A DNA stretch of 64,000 nucleotides from Paramecium pentaurelia (GCA_905183005.1 CAJJDO010000033.1:253820-317819); one strand, 5' to 3'. Positions 47,642 through 60,057 are shown, numbered from the stretch's first letter. The notes: generated by a model from the sequence alone, not told the origin. Made by a program: numbers and translations.

Positions 47642-49313
47642 ATGTTATCAGACTTATTTCCATTTTATAAGGATAAAAAGGATAATTCTTATATGTTGTT
47701 TGGAAAATAGAATAATAAAGATCATGCTGATATGTTTACTATATTTAGAACTTAATTAAAACATTAATTCAGAAATATCATCAATCATTTTCTGAATAAG
47801 TTGCAATTGAAATAGGATGCTGAATTAATTATAAAACAGAATTTAAGCAGTTTTTATATATGGAAAAATCAAAATTAAGAAGTAGAAGTATATTACATAG
47901 ATGAAGTATTAACTTCAGAAATAAAATATAAAAATTAAATTTAAGATGATACATATAAATAATTTTATGGAATATTGTTGAGTTTAAGTAATTTGAACAT
48001 TTAAGATGTTTAATAATAGATTACAACAGCTAATTTTTATAAGGAAATTGATTAGTTGTATCATAATATTGCTATGGTTATATAGAAATAATTAAAAATA
48101 GGAAATACAGACTAATAATTTACAGCATTAAGAATTTAAACTAGAAACACTTTCATTTTAAGACCAAGTGGAGACATGTAATTAATTGATATTAAATAGA
48201 ATTAAATTACCAAAAATAAATAATGATATTTACAATTTCTTTCATACTAATATTTACATATCCACTAGAATTCCATTTTGTAATCCTGTTCAAGGTGAAA
48301 TAGATTAAAAAGTTTTTAAATATATAGGATCAATAGATTAATAAACTTATTTACCTAATGGATAAGGAATATTAGATTGTGAAGGAGCATTTTAATTTAA
48401 GTGTAAATTTATAGATGGATTAGCAACAGGTAAAGGTATTTTAGATTTAAAATTGTAAAAATAAAAATTTGAAGGTAATTTTTAGTATGGACTAAAACAT
48501 GGAAAATCAATAACAACAAATCCAAATTAAACTATTACTATAGGATATTATTAGAATAATATGAAATAAGGATTATTCGTAACCAAAAAGTAGAATGGAT
48601 CTTTATTATAGGAAACCTATTTTTAAAATGATTAAATAGTTAAAAAGTATGATTATATATTTGATGAAAATATGATGTCTACAAGATATTTAGTTAATCA
48701 TAAAGATGTATCTATTAATAATCATTTTTTTGCTGGATTAACAGAGGACAAATGGATAAATTAATTATTAGTAGATTATTATTTATATCTCTTGACTGAT
48801 TATTATAAAAATATATCTGGTGAATAGATTTATCTATTTAATACAACTTAATCATAAGACTTATTTACAAGTTAAATCAGTAAATTAGATCATAAAAGTG
48901 TAAAATTATAATCGAAGTATGAATATATTATTAATGAATACTAAAAGTATAACAAGATAATATTTATTTTGAATGCTGATTAAGCACATTTTTTAGTTGT
49001 AGTATACTAAAATAAATCTTTATTTATGCTTAACTCCTATGTTAATTAAAATGATAAAAAAATATTATCTATAATAGCTTCTATATTTCCTATCTAACTC
49101 AATTTATAATATGTTGAAGTTGAATAACAAAAGAATACTTATGATTGTTCTTTGTATTCAATTTATAATGTTATGATGTAATATAAATATTATAATGTGG
49201 ATGTTGATAAGATTGATTATAGAGTTTCATTTAAGTACATTAAAAAATTGAGATTACATTTAAAAAATATCATAAGCAATGATTATGCCCATATAATCCT
49301 TTATTAAGATTGA
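47642..49313 (+). CDS. MORN-repeat protein fused to a C48/ULP1-type cysteine protease domain
   Basis: 549 aa with one 22-nt intron at 48178-48199. The N-terminal 190 residues have no recognised domain. About residues 205-310 hold MORN-like units (YLPNGQGILDCEG, GLATGKGILDLK, KFEGNFQYGLKHGK). The C-terminal part matches ULP1/SENP peptidases: IFILNADQAHFLVVVY with His442, then LFMLNSYVN, then QQKNTYDCSLYSIYNVM with Gln489 and nucleophile Cys495. Gln sits six residues before Cys, the ULP1 spacing. The acid of the triad is normally Asp in a DS motif; here it is Asn457 (NS). Such enzymes remove SUMO or NEDD8-like modifiers; activity with Asn is uncertain. A MORN targeting module on a ULP1 fold is unusual to my knowledge. 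Confidence 0.82.
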
Positions 49314-49435
49314 TTTATAATTTTAGTAATAATAATTTAATTATTGCAGAATAAACAATAAATTATACAAATAAAAATTATCAAAAATTATTAGGATTGG
49401 GTCTCTATTCATGACCTGAATACCTTTTTTTAATA

Positions 49436-50125
49436 TCACCTATTATATAATATTATATATAATTTACTTCTTTTTTTCAATCTATCTTCTAATGCATTCT
49501 TTTGATTATCAAGATCTTTTTACATAAGTTCATCAAACTGAGCAACATGATCATCATAATCTTATAAAATCTACTAAGCCTTGTCATATTCCTTCTCTAA
49601 TCTATCATGCATAGTTAAAAAGGTTGCCAAAGAGTTTCTAACTTAGGGTTTATTCATATTCATATATGCTTCCATTTCTTCTACATTTGATTATTTGCAA
49701 TAAGATTAAGCACTTTTCTCTAACATTTGTTATAATTAAGCATCATCACTATTTTAAATGCATTATCTAACTTATGGTTGTTCTAATAAACTATTAATTT
49801 TATCCTTGAAATAAATCATCAATCCATCTTGTCCATGAAGTTAATCAGTGATAATTAGATAGCTATCAATTAAAGTTCGTATTAATTCGATATTTGGATT
49901 ATGTAATTGTGATTACTTTGGTTCTAATGACAATAAAGATATATAGAATTCTGGAGGTAAGACCTATTTGTTTTCATTAATTTGTTAGTGTTCTTTTTTC
50001 ATTTCTGTAAAATAGTTCATAGCAGCTCTACTATTAACTTAATTCTATTTTTATTTTGGGAAAATCAATAGACGAGGAGATTTTTATTCAACTTAAAGTT
50101 TCTTTTAATTCATATAATTGTTCAT
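49436..50125 (-). CDS. Hypothetical coiled-coil protein, 229 aa
   Basis: An intronless frame. Gln/Lys-rich N-terminus, then LPPEFYISLLSLEPKQS, a hydrophobic helix (LIRTLIDSYLIITDQLHGQD) and a C-terminal helical region with heptads (FLTMHDRLEKEYDKAQQILQ, DLDNQKNALEDRLKKR). No signal peptide and no recognised family. It is possibly a structural or ciliary protein. Confidence 0.75.
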
Positions 50126-50229
50126 TTATTTTTATTTTAATAATTAACTTAATTTAATGAAATTATTACAATAATTCCATCATTTAAGTTTATAATATTG
50201 TATAATAATAAATAAGATATTATATCTTA

Positions 50230-50942
50230 TCCTATTATTCAGGCAAATCTTCATCTATTTATTTTAGTTGAATACCTTTTCTTCTGGCAGCTACACTTAA
50301 TAATGATTATATTAATGAATAATGAAAGTTAATTGAAATAATTAAAGTAATAGACCTGAAATTGCCCTATTCCTTTTAAAATTGTTTTTTCAGTTTTTCT
50401 ATCTCTAGAAATAAGACCAACAGTAGTTCTGCAAAGTGAACTTAAAGTTATTCTTGTATTCAAGCTTTATTAATTGAAAATAGATTAATATAAATAAAAT
50501 AAAAAGATCTTAATACTAAATGTTAATCTAACTCTAGTTTATGCTCCATCATCTGAATGACCAATAATAGTAGCATAACATCCTGTACTATATCTCCATG
50601 ATCTTCTTTCAAAATGAAAACAACTGTACTTACTTGAATAGTTCCAATAGATAATATATTTTCTGTTCCTAATTAAGCTAGAAATTTATCTAAATTATAG
50701 AATACTCTAGTATAAGAACCTTCAGAAATAATGAAAAGTTTGTTTAATTTTAGTATTTATAAGGATCATTAAATTGAACTTTGGCCAATAGAGAACCTTT
50801 TATTGAATCAAGAATAATTTCAGTAATCACACACATTTCACATAATCAAGATTTATGTATTAAAGATTTTCAACTCTTTAATTTTAATGTACTTCGAAGA
50901 TACTATTAAAATTACTTTATGTTAGTAAGAACACTTTCCCAT
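50230..50942 (-). pseudogene. RPL8: Decayed copy of 60S ribosomal protein uL2
   Basis: Successive pieces of uL2 are recognisable in the right order but in different frames: MGKCSY at 50942; VITEIILDSIKGSLLAKVQF NDPYKY at about 50845-50770; after a frame change LFIISEGSYT and QLGTENILSIGTIQ; then GCYATIIGHSDDGAQTRVRL at about 50590-50530; RTTVGLISRDRKTEK at about 50435-50385; and finally AARRKG...IDEDLPE at about 50295-50237. Roughly 50 residues are missing between the last two blocks, including the highly conserved His-Pro-His-Gly-Gly-Gly region near the peptidyl-transferase centre, and the N-terminal 40 residues are scrambled. It therefore cannot make a working uL2. A functional copy presumably lies elsewhere in the genome. 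Confidence 0.88.
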
Positions 50943-50982
50943 ATTTACAATATATATTTTAAACTTTAATATTTATGATCAA

Positions 50983-51822
50983 TCATTTGCCTACTCTTAG
51001 ATTGTCCCAATAACGTTTATATTTTTTATTATGTAATTCAGTCATTGTTTAATGAAATCTTTCTCTTCTTTAACTGTTATATTCCATTAAATCTAGATTT
51101 TAAGCATGTTTCTAATTTATTTCTTGGATAGATTCAACTCTAGTTTCAGTGTCCTTGATTTCCATAGCTTTCAATAATTCAGTGGCTAAATTCAAGTTTT
51201 TCTATTTTCCTTTTTCAAAACTTGGAATAAATTAGGCTTTCTCATTAAATTTATCATATTTTGTTATCATTCTTTCAATTTTGGCTTCTTAAAACATTAG
51301 ATAATTGATCTTCCTCGTTTTGATTTCCTCGTCTTTAGGCTTGAAGACTACTCAAATACAAATATATTACACGTATTTCCAGTCATTGAGAGATTTTAAC
51401 TATTCCAAAATCCATCACTATACTTAGTCTTTAGTTATTAGACCTATCTAAAATCTAAAGAAGGTAATGAATGATGTGATCTAAACTAAGAATTTCCATA
51501 ATTGTAGATTTTCTAACTAACTTTCTCAACTTCCTTTTATATAAATTTAGGTTAATTGCTAAATCTCTAATTCAGAAACACTTTAATTTTCTCTGGAGAA
51601 TTCAACCTTTGTTCTAGAAGATCAATATATCCTCCAAATTATTCCTTACCTATATTCTATCTTTTTAATAGATCACCAGAACTATCTATATAATATTATT
51701 TATTTTAATACACCTTGTCTATGTTCTAACTTCAAAATCTTTTAGTTCTTCTTCAAAATCTCCCTTAATTACTCTTACAATTCAACTCCCTTCTTAGTTA
51801 CTGTGATTCGTTAACAAGACAT
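50983..51822 (-). CDS. Hypothetical coiled-coil protein, 262 aa
   Basis: Two introns: 51686-51713 (28 nt, GTG donor) and 51348-51370 (23 nt). Starts MSCQRITVTKKGVELQEQLR. The first 60 residues and the last 110 (EAKIERMITKYDKFNEKAQF; NLATELLKAMEIKDTETRVE) are helical and charged, the centre is Ser/Gln-rich. It ends HNKKYKRYWDNLRVGK, downstream of which lies the uL2 pseudogene after only 40 bp. No family recognised. Its start codon is 19 bp from that of the divergent neighbour. Confidence 0.78.
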
Positions 51823-51841
51823 ATATAATTTAATTAAATAA
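51823..51841. promoter_or_regulatory. Ultra-short divergent promoter/5' leader interval (19 bp)
   Basis: Only 19 A/T-rich bases separate the start codons of two divergent coiled-coil genes, both supported by long spliced frames. Confidence 0.5.
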
Positions 51842-54380
51842 ATGTTTTCTAAATTTAAGAACAAGGAACACTAACATAATTTACAATCAAATCCAACCAC
51901 TCCTTCTAAACAATCAACATCATCTAATTCTTAGCAAAACTCATTTGTTCCTTAATAAATAACCCCAAAAGAATCCATGTTTAAAGGAAGTCTAAAAGTC
52001 AAAACTCCATTATAAACTTTTCCATAATCACAATCAAATCTACAATAGATTACTATAGATACATAATAGTAAACAAATTCTCCAATTGTTTCTACTTTTA
52101 ATTCAGCAGATAATTTGTAAACTCAAATAATTGAATATCCTTTGGATTAACATAATGTAGACTAAAATGTAGAAATCAAAATTGATGATGCTCATTTTAA
52201 GTAGGCTACCTCTGGTTTTAGTTTTCTTAAAAGGGTTAAATAGGAAACATCCTAATCAACAGATGAATCAACCTAAGATTAAAATGAAAGTTTTATTGTA
52301 TGTGGAATGAATAATCAACAAAATTCTACATAAATATATCCTTAGGATTAAATTGTTTTTTCTTTTTTAAATAATGATACTACAAACTAATAAGTAAATG
52401 AAAGCAATTAATAATCATAATTCTACACTAATCATACTCTTATTAAGTAATAAGATATAAAAAATATCATTGATTCTTAAAATTAGAAAAAATTAATTTA
52501 AAATATTAATACTCAAATTGATGGCTCCCATCTTGAACAATATCAAATATTAATAAAGTAGCTACATGGTTATGAATAGGAATAGGAAAAAAAAAAGAGT
52601 GAAATATTTTTACAACAGTAAAAAATGGAATAATTGATATGTAATCATATAATTAAGATTTCTTAGCTCTGAATTATAAACAATTAAATGATTTTCATAT
52701 TTAACTAACTAAATTATCTTTAGAGGAGTAGGCATTTGCTTCATCAGAATAATTTGAAACATCTCTATAGGAAGAATATGTAGAGATTTAAAAAAAAATT
52801 TAGACAATAGAAAAATAAAATAAAATGTATGAATTTGAATTTAACAATTTCTAAAATGAAAAACTAAAAATAAAATCAGATGAATAGATATATTATAAAA
52901 TTATTGAGTAATAATTAGATGAAATTGAAAAGATCCATTTGAAATATATTGAATAATATTAATAGGAAAGTACAACTACTATTAAAAGATTATTACAACT
53001 TCTTGATGAGGAGAATGAAAGGCTCAAAATTTAATAAATTCATATAGATATTAATTAAAAACATTTAGATTAAGAAGAATAACATTTAAATTAAATAATG
53101 GACAATTAAACTAAAGATTATAGAATATCATAAGAACTTCTATAAAAAAAGAAATTACATTTAAATACTGAAATAACACAATTATAATTAATATTAAATT
53201 AGAAAATATTAGAATTATAGTTTGCTGATTAAGAACTAATTTAAACATAAGATAAAATATAATAAGTTTAATAGAAATTCCAATAATAATTAGGAAAAGT
53301 TTAAAATAAAAGAACAAAATTATTTGATGAATCAGAAGCTTTATAAGTAGAAAAATTATAAATTGAAAACTTAGAAATTGAATGTATTACTAAATAATAA
53401 GATTATAAATAGAAACTTTAAGATTTATAAGATTTATTAAATATCATAAAAGAAAAGAGATATAATCTTATAGAGAATGCTGATTTGATATCAAATCAAT
53501 GTAAATTAGAAATTAAAGTATTTCATAAGTATTAAGAATAAAAGCAAATTAGTTTCAGTATATTATAAGAATTACAATAAGTTTAAAGATCAATTGATAG
53601 ATTAAATTAATAAAGATTTATTAGTTAATAATAATTGCATGAAATTTTAAACAAAAAAAGTGAACTTCAAATTAAGCTACCATAAATGATTGATAGTAAA
53701 GCATAATTTGTTTAAAATAAAAATTTTAAGGGAGCAGCCAATATCAATGAATAAATAAAGGAAGTTTAAAAATAAATAATTCTTTTTGAAAATAATATTT
53801 CTTAAAATTAATCAAAAGAATCACAACTCCTATAATAAATAGATGAAATTTAAGATATTTTATTACTTAAATAATAATAGTTCAAATAATTGAATTAAAT
53901 AACTGAAATATTAAGATATTAATTTTAAGAATTAAAGTTAGAATAAATTTAATAATTAGAGTATTAAGGATTATCTGCTTTAATTTTAGAGGTATGATAT
54001 ATATACTTATATTTTAGATTAAGGATGAATTAAAGTTATTATATCATAAAAATGAGGATATTCTCAATCCAATAAGAAATTAATCTTAAGATATTCCAAT
54101 ATTTGGAAAGGATTAGGTTGGATATAATAATTTAATATTAGATAATGATATAATTCATGAATAGTATTATCCTGAAATTTAATAATAAATCTAAAAATTA
54201 AAAGAAAAAGTATTTAAATATGCATAAGTAAAATATAAAAATAAAATTTAGGAAGAGTAATTTTAAGAAGCACATCAAATATAATAATAAATAAATTAAT
54301 ATCAAAAAGAAGCTTTTAATTTAAATGATGGTGTAATAAGAAATTTTGAAATTGATTTAAGAGAAAAGATAATTCATTGA
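51842..54380 (+). CDS. Long Gln-rich coiled-coil protein, 828 aa
   Basis: Two 26-nt introns at 52641-52666 and 53992-54017. The first 230 residues are Ser/Thr/Gln/Asn-rich (NPTTPSKQSTSSNSQQNSFV) and likely disordered. From about residue 260 to the end the sequence is a nearly continuous Gln/Leu/Glu heptad coiled coil (RLLQLLDEENERLKI). No enzymatic motif. Centrosomal, basal-body or cytoskeletal proteins have such a plan, but this is inference. It ends 260 bp from the convergent adaptin gene. Confidence 0.85.
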
Positions 54381-54640
54381 GATTTTAGGTTTTGAATTAA
54401 TTAAATTTCATTTATGTTTTAAATTAACTATAATTATTGTAAAAGATTGCTTAAAATTAGCTATTTAATTTTATTGATATTCAAATTAAATCATAAACAT
54501 CTATTTTATTATTGTTACTTTTTGAAACAGGTTCATCAAAATTTAATAAATCAAAATCTTATTTTGGTTATTGTTATATTTATTGATTTTGATCTTCTTT
54601 TTTTATTTCTTATTCTTTTTATGGAATATCTTACTTTTCA

Positions 54641-56607
54641 TCAGCCTTATATATTTTTGCTTCTTGTTAATGACTTAAATATAAATTATTATTACTTATT
54701 TCTAATTTTAATATTTTTATATAATTAATTTGGTAATTTGTGAAATAGATTACTAATACTTCCCATATTTTCTAAGGCAATAATTAAATCTTTTGTCTCC
54801 CATAAACGTATATCCTTTTAAAATTGAGATGAATTTGCAGGAACAGAGCATACTAAATTCTTTACAATTTCAGGATCAGTAGATAATAGTCTCCAATAAA
54901 TATATGTTCTATCTCTTACATCAGGATTGAAAGAATCTTTAGCAGAATTTATAAGTTATTAAATTAATGCTGAACATAATGAAGGATATTTGATATAAAG
55001 TTTAACTCCTGATGTTAACAATTACAACTATACTAATCTATCTTCAATTAAGAAATTATCAATGTATTCTTTCATTTTATCAACAGATTTTGGAATGAAT
55101 TCTGCAAATTCTCCAACAATCCAAGCACATGCACTCTATTAGTTATGATAATATATAATAATACTTTTGCTTCTGGTTCATTAGCATATTCAAGGATATT
55201 GAAAAGTATTTTAAGACTATCATTAGTCTTATATAAATTTCTATTTTTTCTGTAAAGAATCTACATTTAAATAAATAATTCTTAGACAGGTTCATTTGCT
55301 TATTAAACATTTTTAGCAAATTCTACTAAGATTTAAACAGCTCTAACATAATAAATAATTATTATTACTCAGAAAGTGCTTTATCATACATTATGGCAAT
55401 TTTACCAATTGATTTAATTGTTTTTCTTACAAAATGAGGATCTGCTTCATTAAGATATATCATTAATTCATTAAGAACTTAATTAAAATTTTTAGAATCA
55501 CAAATTCTAACCATAATATCTAATTTTTCATATTTTATATAATATGGTTCATTAAATGAACAAAAGAAGACTTTGACTTCATTTTCAAATAGAATAGGAA
55601 ATTTTTACAATATTAATGATATATTTCTAAGAATAGTATACTAAATTTCAGGTTAATTCCAAGATAATAATGAAATAAGTGAAGGTGATATTTTTTTACA
55701 AAGATTTTTGACTAAATCTCCATTATCAAGATGATCTAAATATTTAAGTATTAATTTAACAGCACAAAATGTTACAGTAGGATTGATGTGACTCAATCTT
55801 GGCAATGTTCTTTCAATAATAATTTCAGCTTATTTAGATTCAACTGGATCATAAGTAGCCAAATAATCAAGTATAAAGATTTATCCCCATTCCATACATT
55901 CATCAATAGCCAATAGTAATTTTTATATAATTTTTGGATTCATTAGAATTAATTGTTTACCATTAACAACTTCAATTTCTCTCATGGATTAAATTAAATT
56001 TGCTAAAACCAATGCATTTGATTCTTTTTCCAATAGTTTCTATAATAATTCTAATAAGGCTGGACATAATTCAGGTGATACTTCAAATACCTAATAAAAA
56101 TGAAAAGAAATTACTTTAGGAACACATAAAACAGCAGTTTTGCGTACATAAGGATCATCATCTTATATACAATCTTTGAGTGGTTCAATTAAATATTCAT
56201 TCAATTTGGGAACTCTCAAACAACCAAATGTTCTTATAGCCAATGCTCTTACTAATGGATTTTCTGATTTACGAACATCTTTTCTAAAATTTTAGATCAC
56301 CATAATAGCATCATCTGGTTTTTAACGAGAATAATTCACTATATATAAGTAAATCTATAAAATAATAACCAATATTATTACCAACTTTTTCATTTCAATG
56401 TCTTAAAATTCAAGACATTTGATTACAGATTAAAATAATTGTGACACATCTTTTCCTACTGTCATATATGCAATAACTTTCTTTATAGCCTTAATAACAT
56501 ATTTATTAATGTTATACTTCTTTCTTTTTCTCAAAATTTAAGTCATTCAAATCAGCAAACAACTCTTATAATTCACCACGCTATTGATTATTTCCAAAAT
56601 AAGCCAT
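54641..56607 (-). CDS. Beta-adaptin-type AP complex subunit, trunk only
   Basis: 610 aa with five introns: 56490-56517 (28 nt, AAG), 56355-56381, 56091-56114, 55343-55368 and 55136-55164. The armadillo-like trunk is clear: MAYFGNNQQRGELQELFADL, KKVIAYMTVGKDVSQLFQSV, KKLIYLYIVNYSR, NPLVRALAIRTFGCLRVPKL, DDDPYVRKTAVLCVPKVFEV, CAWIVGEFAEFIPKSVDKM and DVRDRTYIYWRLLSTDPEIV. These are hallmarks of AP-1/2/4 beta subunits, which sort cargo into coated vesicles. The protein stops soon after the trunk, so hinge (clathrin box) and ear are absent. AP-4 beta or a trimmed AP-1/2 beta are both possible. Confidence 0.92.
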
Positions 56608-56629
56608 ATAAAAATTTAAAATATATAAT

Positions 56630-57448
56630 TCATTAGTAATTCAATAATTTTATTCCCTCTAACCCTCCTTTCTTTACATTATAGTATTTCTTATTTCCTT
56701 CAGGCTCATTTTCAGATGGATTAATTCTGATTAAGATAGAATTCTCAATATCAAACAAGATTCTATCTCCTTTTAATCTAATACTTGGAATAGCAGTTCC
56801 AGCTCCAATTTCAATGACACAAACTTTATTATTCTTGTGTTTTTTGATAAATTAATCAAAATTTTCTTCTTATTTAGTATAAATAATAGAATTCCAATCC
56901 CAATCATTAAACATTAAAATATTTGGTCTTAAAGTATGATTGAATTCACATTTAGGTAAAGGATCTTCAGCCTCAAATTTTTATAAATCAATTGTTAATT
57001 TTGGAAATTTATTTGCCAAATATAATTTATTACATTAAGTACATTAAAATGTATGAATTGAACCATGAATTTCATACACTTTATTCTAATTAAAACCTGC
57101 TTTCTAAAATTATCCATCAACATTGCTAGTGACAATAAAATAATCTTTTTATTCACACCACTACTTTAATATTTAAAAACCTTAATGTGGAATTGTATTA
57201 GTATACAAATCTAATCTATGTCCATAAAAACCCCAAAATAAATGTGGATGCTACTTTAAAAATTCAGGATTTGCACAATCTTAAAATCCAAATTTATTTT
57301 AAAAAGGTCTATAAGCTTTCCAAAATCCTTAGTCTCCTCTAAAATCAGGTAAACCTGAATCAACTCCCATTCCAGCCCCTGCTGTAATTATCAATGCATC
57401 ACATTCTTTTAAGAAATTTTACATTTAAATGTATTCTTAACCTAACAT
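56630..57448 (-). CDS. Sirtuin-family NAD-dependent deacylase
   Basis: 272 aa, intronless. GAGMGVDSGLPDFRG at residues 24-38 is the NAD-binding motif; TSNVDGQFQKAG the second (with TQN replaced by TSN); YEIHGS carries the catalytic His; RPNILMFND follows. Zinc ligands CTQC form the first pair, but the second pair is reduced to a single Cys (LPKCEFNHT), so zinc binding may use His or be lost. The family removes acetyl or other acyl groups from lysines. The C-terminus is Lys/Gly-rich. Its stop lies 22 bp from the start of the adaptin gene on the same strand. Confidence 0.92.
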
Positions 57449-57780
57449 TTTTGTTTATCAAACTATAATATTTTTATGTGTATTATTTTAATTCATTTTT
57501 TGATTATAAATATCCTAATGCTTTTAATTTCTGATCTAAATTCTTTTTTTAAATTAGCTATATCTAGATTCTTTTATTTTAATTAATATTTAACTTTATT
57601 TATTGAAATTGTTATACTATGAACATTTTAAATTAATTAATCATTGTTAATATATAGAGATATATTCAAGTTAAATTGTTTTCAATAATGCAATTGAATT
57701 TATATAATATTTTTAATGTTAATTCGATTGTATTTATATATTTTAATATATTCTAAAATATAACATTTTTTTATATTAAT
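57449..57780. other. Divergent intergenic region
   Basis: About 330 bp of AT-rich DNA between the sirtuin (minus) and the 57781 gene (plus); both promoters must lie here. Nothing else recognised. Confidence 0.5.
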
Positions 57781-59628
57781 ATGATTAATAATAATGATTC
57801 AGATTAAGAACTTATGTAATAGATTCTTTCTCTTTATGCTGATCGAGAAGAGAAAATAAATAAGAATTATCACATTCATTCCAAATTTAATTGTGATTGT
57901 TCAAGATGTCAACATTAACCAATGACTGATAATCAAATAAAAAAGGATTTAGTTTAAGATGAATTCTATAATTAACCTAGTGATAGATATCTACCAGATG
58001 ATTAGACACATGTAAAATTTATGAAGAAAGATGGAGGATCACAATTAATACCATAAATTAAAGATCCTATTGATTTCTTAGGTCTCTCAATTAAAATGAT
58101 GTAACCAACAAAAAATGGTAAAACATTAAATCTAAGAGTTATGGATACATTATTCTTCTATTAAAGAGAACCTTGTGTTTTGATATATCACGATAAAGAC
58201 AAAGGTCTTAGAATCATAAGAGACAGACATTTATTAACAAATTTATAAGAATTAGGATAGTTTTTAGTAAAAAGAAGAACAGAATATGATATAGAATTAA
58301 GGATTGCAACAGAGAAAAGAGAGAATAAAGATTTTAATAATTTAGAATTTGATTAAAAGAGTGCTGAAATTTAATAAGGAATTAAAAAATATGTTTAGAA
58401 TATTGGAATCTAAAAGGATTTTATTTTAGTTAAATTTAAAAATGGTGGAGAATAGATAATGTCATAATTAGCTGCTATGTAATTGTTTGAAAAGAGAAAA
58501 ATAGATTCAATATGGGATACAATAGTTATGATTCAAGCATATCCATATGATTTTTATGGAAAACTTATTTTTAAAGCAAAAGAGCCTACAGAAAAATTTG
58601 AGAATAATAGGTTATCAAAATAATCTATAGGAAAAGATACAAAAAAAGTTAAAGAAGAAGAAAAACCAACTGAAGTTAAGCAAAGTAAAACAAAAATAAC
58701 AGATGATAGTATGAAATTAACTGAAGAATAGAAATAAATATTAAATGAAATAAATAAGACTAGATATCAACGTATCACATATATTAAAGATGATATTAAA
58801 TATTAAGAGCAATTTGATAAAGCCTTAGAATAAATTTGTTAAATAAATAATCCTAATTTTTAGACTGGTAATCATATCAGACAACATGAAATTTATTTAA
58901 AGGAATTGAAGAAGAAAAATATGTAATAATATTTATAGTAAATTATCTATTATATTTTTAGTTATCATATGTATTAAATTGTTCATTTTTTTGAAGCATA
59001 TCATTAAAGAAAAATAATGAAATTAAGAATGGATTTTGCTAAGGATGATTTTGATAATCTATATATAATAGATGCTGGATAATTATAATTTATAGATGTA
59101 AGAAAGATTGAATGGGATGAAATGATATTAAAAGAGATATCTTTAATTAATCCAGATTATAAATAATTAGTATTAAGAGAAATTGAAGAAAAGGAAAAAT
59201 TATAAAGAGAAGGTGAGGTAGTAGTCAATCATTAAAGGTAAAAATATTTAAAATAGGCTTTTGATGATGTTGTAGGTTATTTTAGAGAATAATATAGTAA
59301 AGCTATTGATAAATGTGAATCAGATTTATTAAATCAACCAGATATTGATAAGACTGATGAAATCTTTAAAAAAATAAATCCTAAAGCAGATTTAAAGTTT
59401 TCAGAAATGTTAGCTATTCATAAACCTGATGAGATTATTAAATAGAAAGATTTGTTGAGTAATTTCCCAATAGATTAAGCAAGATTCTTAAGTCATTAGA
59501 AATATTATAGATAATCTAAATAATTGGTTGAAAGTAAGGAAAAGTATAAAAAATAATTGAGATTAAGTGCTAGTAAATTATCAGCAGTTGATTTAAGATC
59601 ATCAAAATATGCATTTACTACTAAATGA
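57781..59628 (+). CDS. Hypothetical protein, about 615 aa, possibly ciliary
   Basis: A long frame from ATG 57781 to TGA 59626. A small Cys cluster (FNCDCSRCQHQ) is near residue 40. The region around RVMDTLFFYQREPCVLIYHD and FILVKFKNGGEQIMSQLAAM then TIVMIQAYPYDFYGKLIFKA looks like a folded beta-rich domain; the remainder is helical and Lys/Glu/Gln-rich. A possible 24-nt intron at 58938-58961 (GTA...TAG) is stop-free, so the protein is 615 or 607 aa. No family recognised; large alpha-helical proteins of this kind are often axonemal in ciliates, but that is a guess. Confidence 0.82.
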
Positions 59629-59661
59629 AAATTTATTAACTTTATATGTAATATGAAGTAA

Positions 59662-60057
59662 TCAAAATTGGAGTAATTCATGTAGAATATAGTTTTATAT
59701 TTCTCTTAATTCTCTTTATATTTTAGATAAATTTGATTTAGTTTCTGTCTTAAACTATGCTATGACTTGTAACATTTATAATTTTATTATTCTTATTTTA
59801 ATCTGTTGTTTTTATTCTTCTGTGATCTCAGTTTTCTATAATGTTTCATATAATGAATTTTCAGTTTCTTAAATTTCACTTATGGTATTAGTTAATTTTT
59901 ATGTGATTGTATTCAAAGTTGTCGTATTATTAAGTTCATAGTATTATTTAAATGTTGGTATTTAAATATTCTTATTTTCTTTCTCTTAATCGTTAATGTA
60001 ATATTTGGTTTCGTAATTTTCAGACAAATGCGAAACCGTACTATTGTTTGAATTCAT
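59662..60057 (-). CDS. Small coiled-coil protein, 131 aa
   Basis: An intronless frame. After an N-terminal stretch (MNSNNSTVSHLSENYETKYY) most of the protein is one helix with heptads (LTNTISEIQETENSLYETLQ, NLSKIQREL). No membrane span, so not a typical SNARE. It is convergent with the 57781 gene (33 bp between stops) and divergent from the next gene (45 bp between starts). Short but with clear composition. Confidence 0.68.

Noticed and set aside
54447..54728. Very hydrophobic plus-strand ORF of 93 codons that could suggest a membrane protein
   Set aside because: It lies antisense to the end of the adaptin gene and its Leu/Phe/Tyr richness just mirrors AT-rich Gln/Lys/Asn codons.
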